From CAIYYO01 sp049299895 (GTDB taxonomy: Archaea; Altiarchaeota; Altiarchaeia; IMC4; QMZM01): a DNA stretch of 64,000 nucleotides. Every line of letters starts with the position of its first letter. The first letter of the stretch is position 1. The stretch lies in NCBI GenBank assembly GCA_049299895.1, contig JBAQYF010000023.1, positions 1-64,000 of the forward strand. Direction: 5' to 3'. The notes under the pieces were generated by a model. The model was not told where the DNA came from, did not search any database, and was given only the letters and a program-made list of their open reading frames with translations. This document shows positions 1 to 6,123 of the stretch, one piece after another. Made by a program: the position numbers and the translations under genes.

Positions 1-19
1 AGGCCATTTTTTAAGTAGA

Positions 20-42
20 GTAATAAGTAATTTACTTATTAC
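20..42. promoter_or_regulatory. perfect palindromic operator candidate
   Basis: Two 11-bp arms (GTAATAAGTAA and its exact reverse complement) are separated by one T. The palindrome lies 3 bp ahead of the TATA-like box at 46-53. A dimeric winged-helix protein bound here would overlap the promoter, so autoregulation by the downstream wHTH reading frame is the simplest inference. Confidence 0.55.
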
Positions 43-45
43 AAG

Positions 46-53
46 TATAAATA
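46..53 (+). promoter_or_regulatory. archaeal TATA box
   Basis: TATAAATA, directly downstream of the 20-42 palindrome. It would place a transcription start near 72-80, just ahead of the wHTH coding frame. Confidence 0.5.
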
Positions 54-86
54 CCACAAAAGAAAAAGCAAACACATAGAACACAA

Positions 87-365
87 ATCAAAAGTCGTGA
101 GGAAAAACCAGGAGAAATTCAGGAAATCAAGGACTACCTCAGACGCCAAGACAAGGAAATACTCCAAGAGCTAACAAAGCAGAATAATCGAAAAGAGAAA
201 CACAACATCACCATGATAGCAAACAACCTCAAAGAGTCGCCAAAGTCCCTAAGTTACCACCTCAACCAACTAGAGAAAAGAGGTCTTGTAAAAAAGGATC
301 GCACCAGCAGAATAGCCGTGCCAGAACTAACACATATGGGGCAACTGATTTTATCTCTTGACTAA
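87..365 (+). CDS. winged-helix transcriptional regulator, no canonical start codon
   Basis: An open frame runs from 51 to the TAA at 363-365 and encodes a convincing winged helix. A first helix (DKEILQELTKQ), a recognition helix (ESPKSLSYHLNQLEKRG) and a wing (LVKKDRTSRIAV) are visible, ending in HMGQLILSLD. No ATG, GTG or TTG occurs in frame before an internal ATG at 213, which would delete the first helix. The coordinate given starts at an ATC and is arbitrary. The gene may use a rare start, or the 5' end may be damaged. The palindrome at 20-42 and TATA box at 46-53 suggest it controls its own promoter. Function is inferred from fold only. Confidence 0.5.
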   Translation: MKSREEKPGEIQEIKDYLRRQDKEILQELTKQNNRKEKHNITMIANNLKESPKSLSYHLNQLEKRGLVKKDRTSRIAVPELTHMGQLILSLD

Positions 366-373
366 TACACTTA

Positions 374-1714
374 CTAGTTTCTAATTTCCCATCGTCCCCC
401 TTTGGCGGGGCCGATGCGCCGTATGGTTTTATGCTTCTTTAGCCGCTGTATGTCCCTTTTGATGGTTTTTTCATTTACTCCTAGCTTTTCTGATAGCGCC
501 GGTATCGTAATTTTAGGGTCCTGTCTCATGAGTTCTATGATTCGGGTCGGCCGGTTTTCAGGGACATTTTCAGGGACATTTTCAGGGACATTTTCAGGGA
601 CATAGTCCTCCGGCGTTTTTCTTTTGAATGTCGTTATGAATATGCCCGCAACCTCTGAAAACGTCGTCTGCGGCGCTTTGGCTAAGATCAATTCAATCCC
701 GCGCCCCCATTTCTCGACCAGGTGTATCTTGTTGAACATATCCGCTATCAGCTCGTTTCTTCTCTTGGAGACGTGTTTTGTCGTGATGTCTTTGATCGTG
801 AGTCCGCCGTATAGTCCTCCTGGGCTGCGTATCTCCACTCTGTCCCGGAATATAGCGATATTCACCGAGTCGTATTCGTTGTAGTCGCGGTGGCAGAAGG
901 CGTTTATTATAGCCTCTCTGAATGCGTCTTTGTCTATCTCCGGCACATCCACGCGGTATAATCCTTCAAGTCGCATACCAACGTGTATGTTCGTTAAAAT
1001 GTATTGCTGAGCAGTCTCTATTAGAGTGAAAAGGTCGCCGGTAAAATCCTGCATATCTACAGGCAAAGACGTATCCTTGGTTGCAAAAACTGCGCACCTT
1101 AGACGAGCGTTTGGAAAGAACTTCTTTGGATTTTTCCCAAACAATATGACTGCTGCATTCAATATCTTGCCGTCGGATAATAGGCCAAGCTTTTGCAGGG
1201 CATTCTCTATCGTGTCGAACTTCCGCCCCGCCTCTTTAAGGAAGTTTCTAATCTTCCTAGGGCTTATGTCGGCAAAACCGGCCTTCTCGCATACGGCAGT
1301 ATCCCAACGCAGTTTATCCCTGTTCTTATGAAGGATTATCTCTTCAATCTCCTTGGCCGAAAGCTGCCGGTCCTCGTCAGCTACACGGATATAAGCCCTT
1401 CCGTAAGCGTAATACGGTTTGTTATTCCCAAAGAATTCAACCTTGATGCAAATCTTACCATCTATATCCTCCTTGTTAATCTTCGGATAAACCCTTGGCT
1501 CAATGTTTTCGGATATTGCCTGAGACACGTCCCGCATAGTCCTCTCGCCCACGTCCTGACCTAAGGCCCGGCCATCATTCCTTACGCCAAAGTACAGAAT
1601 ACCTTTCCCATGCTTGTTTAGCATCGAAGCTATGGAGATCACAGCCTCCCGGAGTTCGGAAGTGGATTTCTTTAACTCCAATGTCTCAGTTTCGGAAAGA
1701 TCAGGCCTTGCCAT
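374..1714 (-). CDS. AlbA_2 (Schlafen AAA_4-type) putative transcriptional regulator
   Basis: A 446-residue protein when started at the ATG at 1714 (MARPDLSETE); an in-frame extension to 1792 exists, but the AlbA_2 fold begins right after 1714. The N-terminal AlbA_2 domain shows ETLELKKS and GKGILYFGVRNDG. A middle GHKL/HATPase_c_4-like domain shows EAIINAFCHRDY and RVEIRSPGGLYGG. Four VPEN repeats form a linker, and a DeoR-like HTH (TIPALSEKLGVNEKTIKRDI) ends the protein. This architecture is common in bacterial and archaeal accessory DNA and is usually called an ATP-binding or RecG-like regulator. It is transcribed toward the wHTH gene. Exact role unknown. Confidence 0.85.
   Translation of the reverse strand: MARPDLSETETLELKKSTSELREAVISIASMLNKHGKGILYFGVRNDGRALGQDVGERTMRDVSQAISENIEPRVYPKINKEDIDGKICIKVEFFGNNKPYYAYGRAYIRVADEDRQLSAKEIEEIILHKNRDKLRWDTAVCEKAGFADISPRKIRNFLKEAGRKFDTIENALQKLGLLSDGKILNAAVILFGKNPKKFFPNARLRCAVFATKDTSLPVDMQDFTGDLFTLIETAQQYILTNIHVGMRLEGLYRVDVPEIDKDAFREAIINAFCHRDYNEYDSVNIAIFRDRVEIRSPGGLYGGLTIKDITTKHVSKRRNELIADMFNKIHLVEKWGRGIELILAKAPQTTFSEVAGIFITTFKRKTPEDYVPENVPENVPENVPENRPTRIIELMRQDPKITIPALSEKLGVNEKTIKRDIQRLKKHKTIRRIGPAKGGRWEIRN
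555..602 (-). repeat. 4x12-bp tandem repeat coding VPEN
   Basis: Four copies of a 12-bp unit (TTTTCAGGGACA on the plus strand) encode the VPENVPENVPENVPEN linker between the GHKL-like domain and the C-terminal HTH of the AlbA_2 protein. The copies are identical at DNA level, so the linker can change length by slippage. Confidence 0.9.
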
Positions 1715-1896
1715 TATGATAGTAATAGCGTCTTGGCGCTTTATATTCCCTAACAGAGCAACAGAAAAGTAAACACGTTGCGGACGCCCCACCCCCTAAT
1801 TTATGACGGAACTGGGGGCAACAACACGAACGACGTAACGGGGGCTCGCTTCTGAACTTCTCGTCGCCTCTTTCGGCTCCTCGACCCTGCTGGGGC

Positions 1897-1987
1897 GCAT
1901 AACAGGCTTTTTAACGGCTCGTTCGCTTCGCTCACTCGGCCCAAATTCTGGCTTCGCCAGAACTTCGTAAAAAGCCGGACGTTATAC
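1897..1987 (+). other. attC-like recombination site A
   Basis: R''-like GCATAAC (1897-1903) pairs with R'-like GTTATAC (1981-1987) apart from one mismatch. Inside lie perfectly complementary L arms, GGCTTTTTA (1905-1913) and TAAAAAGCC (1968-1976). The arms enclose a variable segment with its own hairpin (TTCTGGC-TTC-GCCAGAA, about 1946-1962). This is the layout of integron attC sites: imperfect palindrome, conserved ends, variable tip. Homologous copies lie at 4691-4886 and 5468-5554, each between gene cassettes. A shared segment with a small CCC/GGG stem precedes the site. The rest of the 1715-2071 gap shows no gene. Confidence 0.6.
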
Positions 1988-2071
1988 GTAATTCAAAAAT
2001 CTGCCCGTACGAATGAAACGATTTTATTTTGTCTTTTAAACTATGCTTGTGATAATAACAGAGTGAGGACT

Positions 2072-3400
2072 ATGAAACAAAAGTTCGTTTTTGGGGGCAT
2101 ATTGATGGCCTGTTTATTTATGGCTGTGCTATGTTCCGTTCCTGCTTATGCGGCACCTTCAGTCTCGATCACTTCATATACTGGCAGCATTGAGCTTGAT
2201 TATTTGGGTAGCGTTCAGTGGACTATTTCATCTGACACCAAAGAGACGGGAGTGAACTACGCTTACAAGAGCGATAAAAGCGATGCTAAAGGGGTTGTTT
2301 CTCCAAGCACCGGACTTACTTCTTATGCTGCAGTCGTCGTGCCTAAAAGAGGTAACTGCCAGATATACTTCAGGGTCTACGCCAAAGGAAACAACAACGT
2401 AATAGTCTACTCGCCGTGGTACATGATTTCCACCGCTGCCTATTGCTCCGCCTACGCCAAAACAGCCTACAGTCCCTCGATGAACCTAGAGCAAGTTCCA
2501 GTAATGAGGGACGCGGAAAGCGGCCAAACCTTATATGCAGCCGCTTCCACCTGCACGGATAAAGAGATACCGTTTGAAATACAGGAACTAGACTACGCAT
2601 ACATCGCAGGAGACACAGTAAAAGACTTCGTCATAGGCGGATGCATGAACAACGGAATAGTAAGCTTCAACTGCGCACTAGACATAGGAGGAATACTACC
2701 CATAACCAAAATAACAAAAATACCAAAACTAGCCAGATTCGCCAAATTCACAGCCGGACTAAACAAACTAAAACAAGGATACACAACAACCAAATTCCTA
2801 GGATCCATACAAAAAGTATCCTCAGCCGTGAAAAAAATGTTCGTATGGAGCTCCAAAGGAAAGAAAGCCACAAGAACAGGAAAAGAAGTGGCTGAAGGAG
2901 TAAGCCAAGGAATACTACGCGAAGAAATAGCCAAAACAGGAAAAATATTCCAGAAATCAGAACTGCCAAAACTGGGTGACTGGGTACTTGAAAAAGGAAT
3001 GACCTCGGTAAATAGATTAAAGAGTAACGGAGCAACGAATGACATGCTTGAAATAGTAGTAGCTAAAGGGTCTAACCTTGATAACACTTTTGGTGTGGTG
3101 AAAAGAACGGACAGCATAAAAGTTGCATGGCTTGATGATTATGGATGGAATTATATTTCTAGCCCGACAAAAAACCATAACATCCAGCTACAAAAAGTTT
3201 TTGGTCTCCCCGATTCTGGCACTTCGGTGAAGAACTTAATAATTGAGGCTACCAAAAATGGAAAGAAGGTTTCTAATGATGCCTACGCATTATTATATAC
3301 CAAATACAGCCCATATTACAAGAAGAACTATAATGTACGAGTCATAATCCGGGATTTATCTAACTCCCCAGTGAAAAATGCATATCCCGAGGCCATATAA
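2072..3400 (+). CDS. secreted polymorphic-toxin-like protein
   Basis: A 442-residue protein; the ATG at 2072 follows a GTGAGG ribosome site (2063-2068), better than the GTG at 2063. A signal peptide (hydrophobic core about residues 8-24, ending AYA) is followed by an Ig-like region of about 100 residues. A Gly/Ile-rich stretch around residue 210 (CALDIGGILPITK) resembles the pre-toxin helices of polymorphic toxins. The last ~110 residues end in RVIIRDLSNSPVKNAYPEA, like the end of BECR-fold nuclease toxins. Codon use switches near 3000-3050 from A/C-ending to T-ending codons, marking a replaceable C-terminal tip. Two small related genes follow at once. Toxin function is inference from architecture. 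Confidence 0.6.
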   Translation: MKQKFVFGGILMACLFMAVLCSVPAYAAPSVSITSYTGSIELDYLGSVQWTISSDTKETGVNYAYKSDKSDAKGVVSPSTGLTSYAAVVVPKRGNCQIYFRVYAKGNNNVIVYSPWYMISTAAYCSAYAKTAYSPSMNLEQVPVMRDAESGQTLYAAASTCTDKEIPFEIQELDYAYIAGDTVKDFVIGGCMNNGIVSFNCALDIGGILPITKITKIPKLARFAKFTAGLNKLKQGYTTTKFLGSIQKVSSAVKKMFVWSSKGKKATRTGKEVAEGVSQGILREEIAKTGKIFQKSELPKLGDWVLEKGMTSVNRLKSNGATNDMLEIVVAKGSNLDNTFGVVKRTDSIKVAWLDDYGWNYISSPTKNHNIQLQKVFGLPDSGTSVKNLIIEATKNGKKVSNDAYALLYTKYSPYYKKNYNVRVIIRDLSNSPVKNAYPEAI

Positions 3401-3420
3401 CGGTGTGAGGAAGCAGATTT

Positions 3421-3879
3421 ATGAAAAAAATAATCCCCCTAAAAGAGCATATTTTAGAAGGAGAACTGCAAAGTTTTGAGGATTCCCGAGGAGATGCAGC
3501 ATTAGTAAGAGTAAAACAAAGGACCCTAAGATGTTTTTTTCCAGAGTACAGCAGTTATGGATGGAATGAGTTGGATAACCTAAGTAAGTTACATACTCTT
3601 GAGGGGAAGAAAATAAATTTTTTCTTTAAATTGTTCTATCTACCGGATGAAATCGAATACGCAAGAAAAAAAAATATGGAGATCACCTTGAAGCAAAACG
3701 TGACTTACGACATAAACGGTATAATAAAAGAAGCAATCAACGCACCCTCTAACCTTGCTGTCTTAGATTTTGGTTTTCCTGCTTATCTTGATGTCGCCGA
3801 TCTTGGGGCCATGAATATTAAAGAGGGAGATTGGATAAAAATTAGGGCAAGGCTTGATGCGTATATTGTTAACAAATAA
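3421..3879 (+). CDS. candidate immunity protein, 152 aa
   Basis: Not assignable to a named family by eye. It starts 20 bp after the toxin-like gene, behind a GTGAGGAAG ribosome site. The C-terminus (GFPAYLDVADLGAMN, then IKEGDWIKIRARLDAYI) matches the C-terminal part of the next gene (GFPVFVLCDKEKIN, then LKRGAWVVASGRLDVFL), so the two are paralogs. No signal peptide or membrane segment is seen, so it is probably cytosolic. AT-rich codon use resembles the 3' tip of the upstream toxin-like gene, which suggests toxin tip and this gene moved together. Immunity function is inferred from position and composition. Confidence 0.55.
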   Translation: MKKIIPLKEHILEGELQSFEDSRGDAALVRVKQRTLRCFFPEYSSYGWNELDNLSKLHTLEGKKINFFFKLFYLPDEIEYARKKNMEITLKQNVTYDINGIIKEAINAPSNLAVLDFGFPAYLDVADLGAMNIKEGDWIKIRARLDAYIVNK

Positions 3880-3950
3880 ATCGTGTTCAGAAAGAGATTT
3901 TTGGATCGATTTGAGTCCATATCCTCTTGCAGGACTGCGACAAGATAATC

Positions 3951-4631
3951 ATGCGTTTGTTGGATAAAATATTTAGGGAACTGCAAAGAAGCATGGCAAG
4001 AGATGATTCACCAAAGGGAGTAGGAGAAATAGAGTCCTTTTTCGTCGACGCCCGGTTCTTGCAGTACGTCATTATCCGGGAGGACAGCGACGAGGAAGGT
4101 GCGGGAGAACGCGAGGTTTTATTGAAGGTTCTTCCTTCCTACGCAATCGTCGAGTGTTTTGTCGGCGCATTCCAAGAGACCGGATTTGTGAAACTTGAAA
4201 GATGGGACAGGATACGCTGTGAACTCGAATTAAAAGAAGACAAACTGGAAATAACAAAGCAGCGGACAAAACAGTTCAGGCAGGATGATAAAGTCTTTGG
4301 GTCAAACAAGACCCACCTTACCGGCCGAATAGTCTATTCGAAGACAAGGAAAGAAAACCCGGATCTTTTGGATTACGTAATAGACTGCGGTTTTCCGGTT
4401 TTTGTCCTATGCGACAAAGAAAAAATAAACCTCAAAAGAGGGGCCTGGGTCGTGGCCTCCGGAAGACTTGATGTATTCCTTCATGAGGTGTATGCGACCC
4501 GCACAAAAAATCTCGATGAATCAGTAGAACGCATCCGTGAACCAGGTGAAAAAGACCTTGAAATCCGCATGGAAATAACCGAAATCGACGAATCATTCCT
4601 TTACGGAAGGAAAAACTCGAAGCAAGAATAA
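3951..4631 (+). CDS. paralogous candidate immunity/accessory protein, 226 aa
   Basis: Start taken at the ATG at 3951 (MRLLDKIFREL); a TTG at 3927 would add eight residues and neither has a strong ribosome site. The C-terminal third shares the GFP..., IN-K-G-W and RLDVFL pattern with the 3421-3879 product. The N-terminal half (ELQRSMARDD, VVLLKVLP-like strands) is additional. Codon use is more GC-rich than the preceding gene. It is the last gene before attC-like site B, so it closes the 1982-4880 cassette. No catalytic motif is recognised. The pairing suggests an older immunity gene kept next to a newer one. Confidence 0.5.
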   Translation: MRLLDKIFRELQRSMARDDSPKGVGEIESFFVDARFLQYVIIREDSDEEGAGEREVLLKVLPSYAIVECFVGAFQETGFVKLERWDRIRCELELKEDKLEITKQRTKQFRQDDKVFGSNKTHLTGRIVYSKTRKENPDLLDYVIDCGFPVFVLCDKEKINLKRGAWVVASGRLDVFLHEVYATRTKNLDESVERIREPGEKDLEIRMEITEIDESFLYGRKNSKQE

Positions 4632-4690
4632 CAATCTTCAAGGCAGGTTTTTGAACTTCTCGTCGCAGCGCTCCTCGACCCTGATGGGGC

Positions 4691-4886
4691 GCATAACAAA
4701 GGACGCTGTCCCATAATCAAAAATCACGTTACGAATTGCGGTTTATACGGCTTATAAAACCATTTTAAATTTCAAAATTCTCAAAAAATCGAATTATGGG
4801 ACAGCCTGAAAGTTTTTAAGGCTCGCTCCTACGTCGCTCGTCCCAAATTGCCTTAAGGCAACTTCTTAAAAACTTAGACGTTATAC
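4691..4886 (+). other. attC-like recombination site B, interrupted by a MITE
   Basis: GCATAAC (4691-4697) and GTTATAC (4880-4886) form the outer ends. The left L arm (AAGTTTTTAA) is split from its R'' box by a 111-bp insertion, the element plus one target-site copy, but still pairs with TTAAAAACTT (4866-4875). The tip hairpin is TTGCC-TTAA-GGCAA (4848-4861). Without the insertion the site is 85 bp, close to sites A (91 bp) and C (87 bp). It separates the toxin-like cassette from the HicBA cassette. The remainder of 4632-4957 has no gene. Confidence 0.58.
4702..4808. mobile_element. 107-bp MITE-like element
   Basis: 13-bp perfect terminal inverted repeats (GCTGTCCCATAAT at 4705-4717 and its complement at 4792-4804) lie near both ends. 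The element is flanked by a direct duplication AAAG (4698-4701 and 4809-4812). The interior is AT-rich and non-coding. Removing the element and one AAAG restores an uninterrupted attC-like site like those at 1897 and 5468. This supports a non-autonomous transposon insertion; the parent IS family is not identified. Confidence 0.65.
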
Positions 4887-4957
4887 GCAATTCCTAATCC
4901 TGTCCTTTGACGGGCGTTTTTTCGATATTTTTAGGTTTAATCAGTATATTCACTTGT

Positions 4958-5182
4958 ATGAAATTCAAGATCGTTCTTGAGAAGGATGAGGATGGCGGGT
5001 TCGTCGCTACGGTTCCGTCTCTTCCGGGCTGCGTCTCCCAGGGGGAAACCGAGGAGGAAGCTTTGGCTAACATAAAGGAGGCTATAAGCTTGCATATGGA
5101 GTCCTTGGCAGCCGACGGCCAGCCTATAGTAAAAGCCGTCAGCAAGAAAATCAAGGAATCTGTTGTCTCGGTTTCTTTGTGA
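4958..5182 (+). CDS. hicB: HicB-family antitoxin
   Basis: A 74-residue protein from the ATG at 4958 (MKFKIVLEKDEDGGF). The HicB partial RNase-H-like fold is plain: strand, DEDGGFVATVPSLPGC turn, then a TEEEALANIKEAI helix. No C-terminal DNA-binding domain is present. hicA begins 10 bp downstream. It should neutralise HicA by direct binding. The pair lies alone between attC-like sites B and C, as toxin-antitoxin cassettes often do in integrons. Confidence 0.88.
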   Translation: MKFKIVLEKDEDGGFVATVPSLPGCVSQGETEEEALANIKEAISLHMESLAADGQPIVKAVSKKIKESVVSVSL

Positions 5183-5192
5183 TTTCAAGGAA

Positions 5193-5411
5193 ATGTCCAA
5201 GCTTCCTCTTGTTTCTGGAAAAGACACTATTAAAGCGTTAGTGAGAGCAGGTTACTACGTCCGCGACCAAAAGGGAAGCCATGTACATCTAAGACATCCG
5301 ACTAAACCGCCTCTGACAGTTCCAAACCACAACACGATCAAGCGAGGAACGCTCAACGCCATTCTGAAAGCTGCGAACATAAGTATTGACGAATTCAAGG
5401 AGTTACTCTAA
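5193..5411 (+). CDS. hicA: HicA-family mRNA interferase toxin
   Basis: A 72-residue double-stranded-RNA-binding-like fold. The start is the ATG at 5193 behind AAGGA; a TTG at 5163 would overlap hicB. The catalytic His motif KGSHVHLRHP and the following TVPNHNTIKRGTLNAILK helix are typical. HicA toxins degrade mRNA in the cytosol and are held inactive by HicB. The last gene before attC-like site C. Confidence 0.9.
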   Translation: MSKLPLVSGKDTIKALVRAGYYVRDQKGSHVHLRHPTKPPLTVPNHNTIKRGTLNAILKAANISIDEFKELL

Positions 5412-5467
5412 AGCTGCGCAGGATTAGGAACTCTTCGCTCCTTTCAGTCGCTCGTCCCTTTGGGAGC

Positions 5468-5554
5468 GCATAACAAATTTTTTAAGGCTCGTTCGCTTCG
5501 CTCACTCGGCCCAAATTGCCTTACGGCAACTTCTTAAAAACTTGGACGTTATAT
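5468..5554 (+). other. attC-like recombination site C
   Basis: R''-like GCATAAC (5468-5474) and R'-like GTTATAT (5548-5554). L arms AAATTTTTTAA and TTAAAAACTT pair with small imperfections. The tip hairpin is TTGCC-TTAC-GGCAA. The stretch GGCTCGTTCGCTTCGCTCAC (from 5485), continuing to GGCCCAAATT, is shared almost base for base with site A. A small TCCC-TTT-GGGA stem precedes it at the place where sites A and B carry CCC/GGG stems. It lies between the HicBA cassette and the DUF433 gene. Confidence 0.6.
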
Positions 5555-5571
5555 TCAATCGGAGTGCACAG

Positions 5572-5694
5572 GTGAAAAAAAAGATTGCCGCGCGACTACG
5601 AACGATTATCAATGTGTTTTATTTCGCGAGATTATTTTTGAGTATATATGCGGAGCCGAAAAATATAGCCCGGACCTATACCAAAAGGCAATAG
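5572..5694 (+). CDS. possible 40-aa basic membrane peptide
   Basis: A GTG start 7 bp after GGAG opens a 40-codon frame. It begins MKKKIAARLRTIINVFYF, followed by a hydrophobic stretch and a basic tail. It is the only readable frame in the 5412-5751 gap besides site C. No homology is recognised; chance is a serious alternative. Confidence 0.2.
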   Translation: MKKKIAARLRTIINVFYFARLFLSIYAEPKNIARTYTKRQ

Positions 5695-5751
5695 TTCGCG
5701 CTCGTAATCATTTAATAGACATGTTCAGCTATAGTATATTAAGGTATCCTT

Positions 5752-6000
5752 ATGCGAATCAACGTCAACGAATATGTCGTCGTAGACTCCGACATCTGCC
5801 ACGGCAAGCCCACTTTCAAGGGGACCCGGGTGATGGTCTGGCAGGTGCTTGAAATGCTTGCCTCCGGAAATTCCGTCAAAGAGATAATCGGGGCCTTTCC
5901 CAGTATTACCCCCGAAGCGGTCAAAGCATCCCTCAGATATGCTGCAGGGCTCGCACGAGGCAGAGATAATGTCATCCTCCAGATCTCCTCCGGAACTTAA
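5752..6000 (+). CDS. DUF433 antitoxin-like protein
   Basis: An 82-residue protein with the DUF433 pattern: VDSDICHGKPTFKGTRVMV, then a helix-turn-helix (VLEMLASGNSVKEIIGAFP) and ITPEAVKASLRYAA. DUF433 proteins usually accompany DUF5615 PIN-like toxins. No intact toxin follows, only a short frame with a possible remnant (5985-6050). A TATA-like CTATAGTATATT about 25 bp ahead of the ATG suggests a leaderless transcript. Probably the third unit of the cassette-like region. Confidence 0.8.
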   Translation: MRINVNEYVVVDSDICHGKPTFKGTRVMVWQVLEMLASGNSVKEIIGAFPSITPEAVKASLRYAAGLARGRDNVILQISSGT

Positions 6001-6123
6001 ATTCCTGCCAAAGGAAAGGATCAATAGTTTTGTAATGCAGTATAATTGACAGCGTTATATCCCCTGATTCTTATCATTTGTTCGGTCATATTTAATTGAA
6101 TCACTTATAGTATTGTTCATCCC

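Noticed and set aside
555..602. short tandem array as a CRISPR
   Set aside because: The 12-bp copies are contiguous without spacers and encode a protein linker.
2593..3117. 174-codon minus-strand frame opposite the toxin-like gene
   Set aside because: It arises from the A/C-biased codons of the plus-strand gene and has no start signal or recognisable domain.
6040..6060. GTTATAT near 6054 as a fourth attC-like end after the DUF433 gene
   Set aside because: No complementary GCATAAC box, L arms or tip hairpin lies upstream; a 7-bp match alone is expected by chance.
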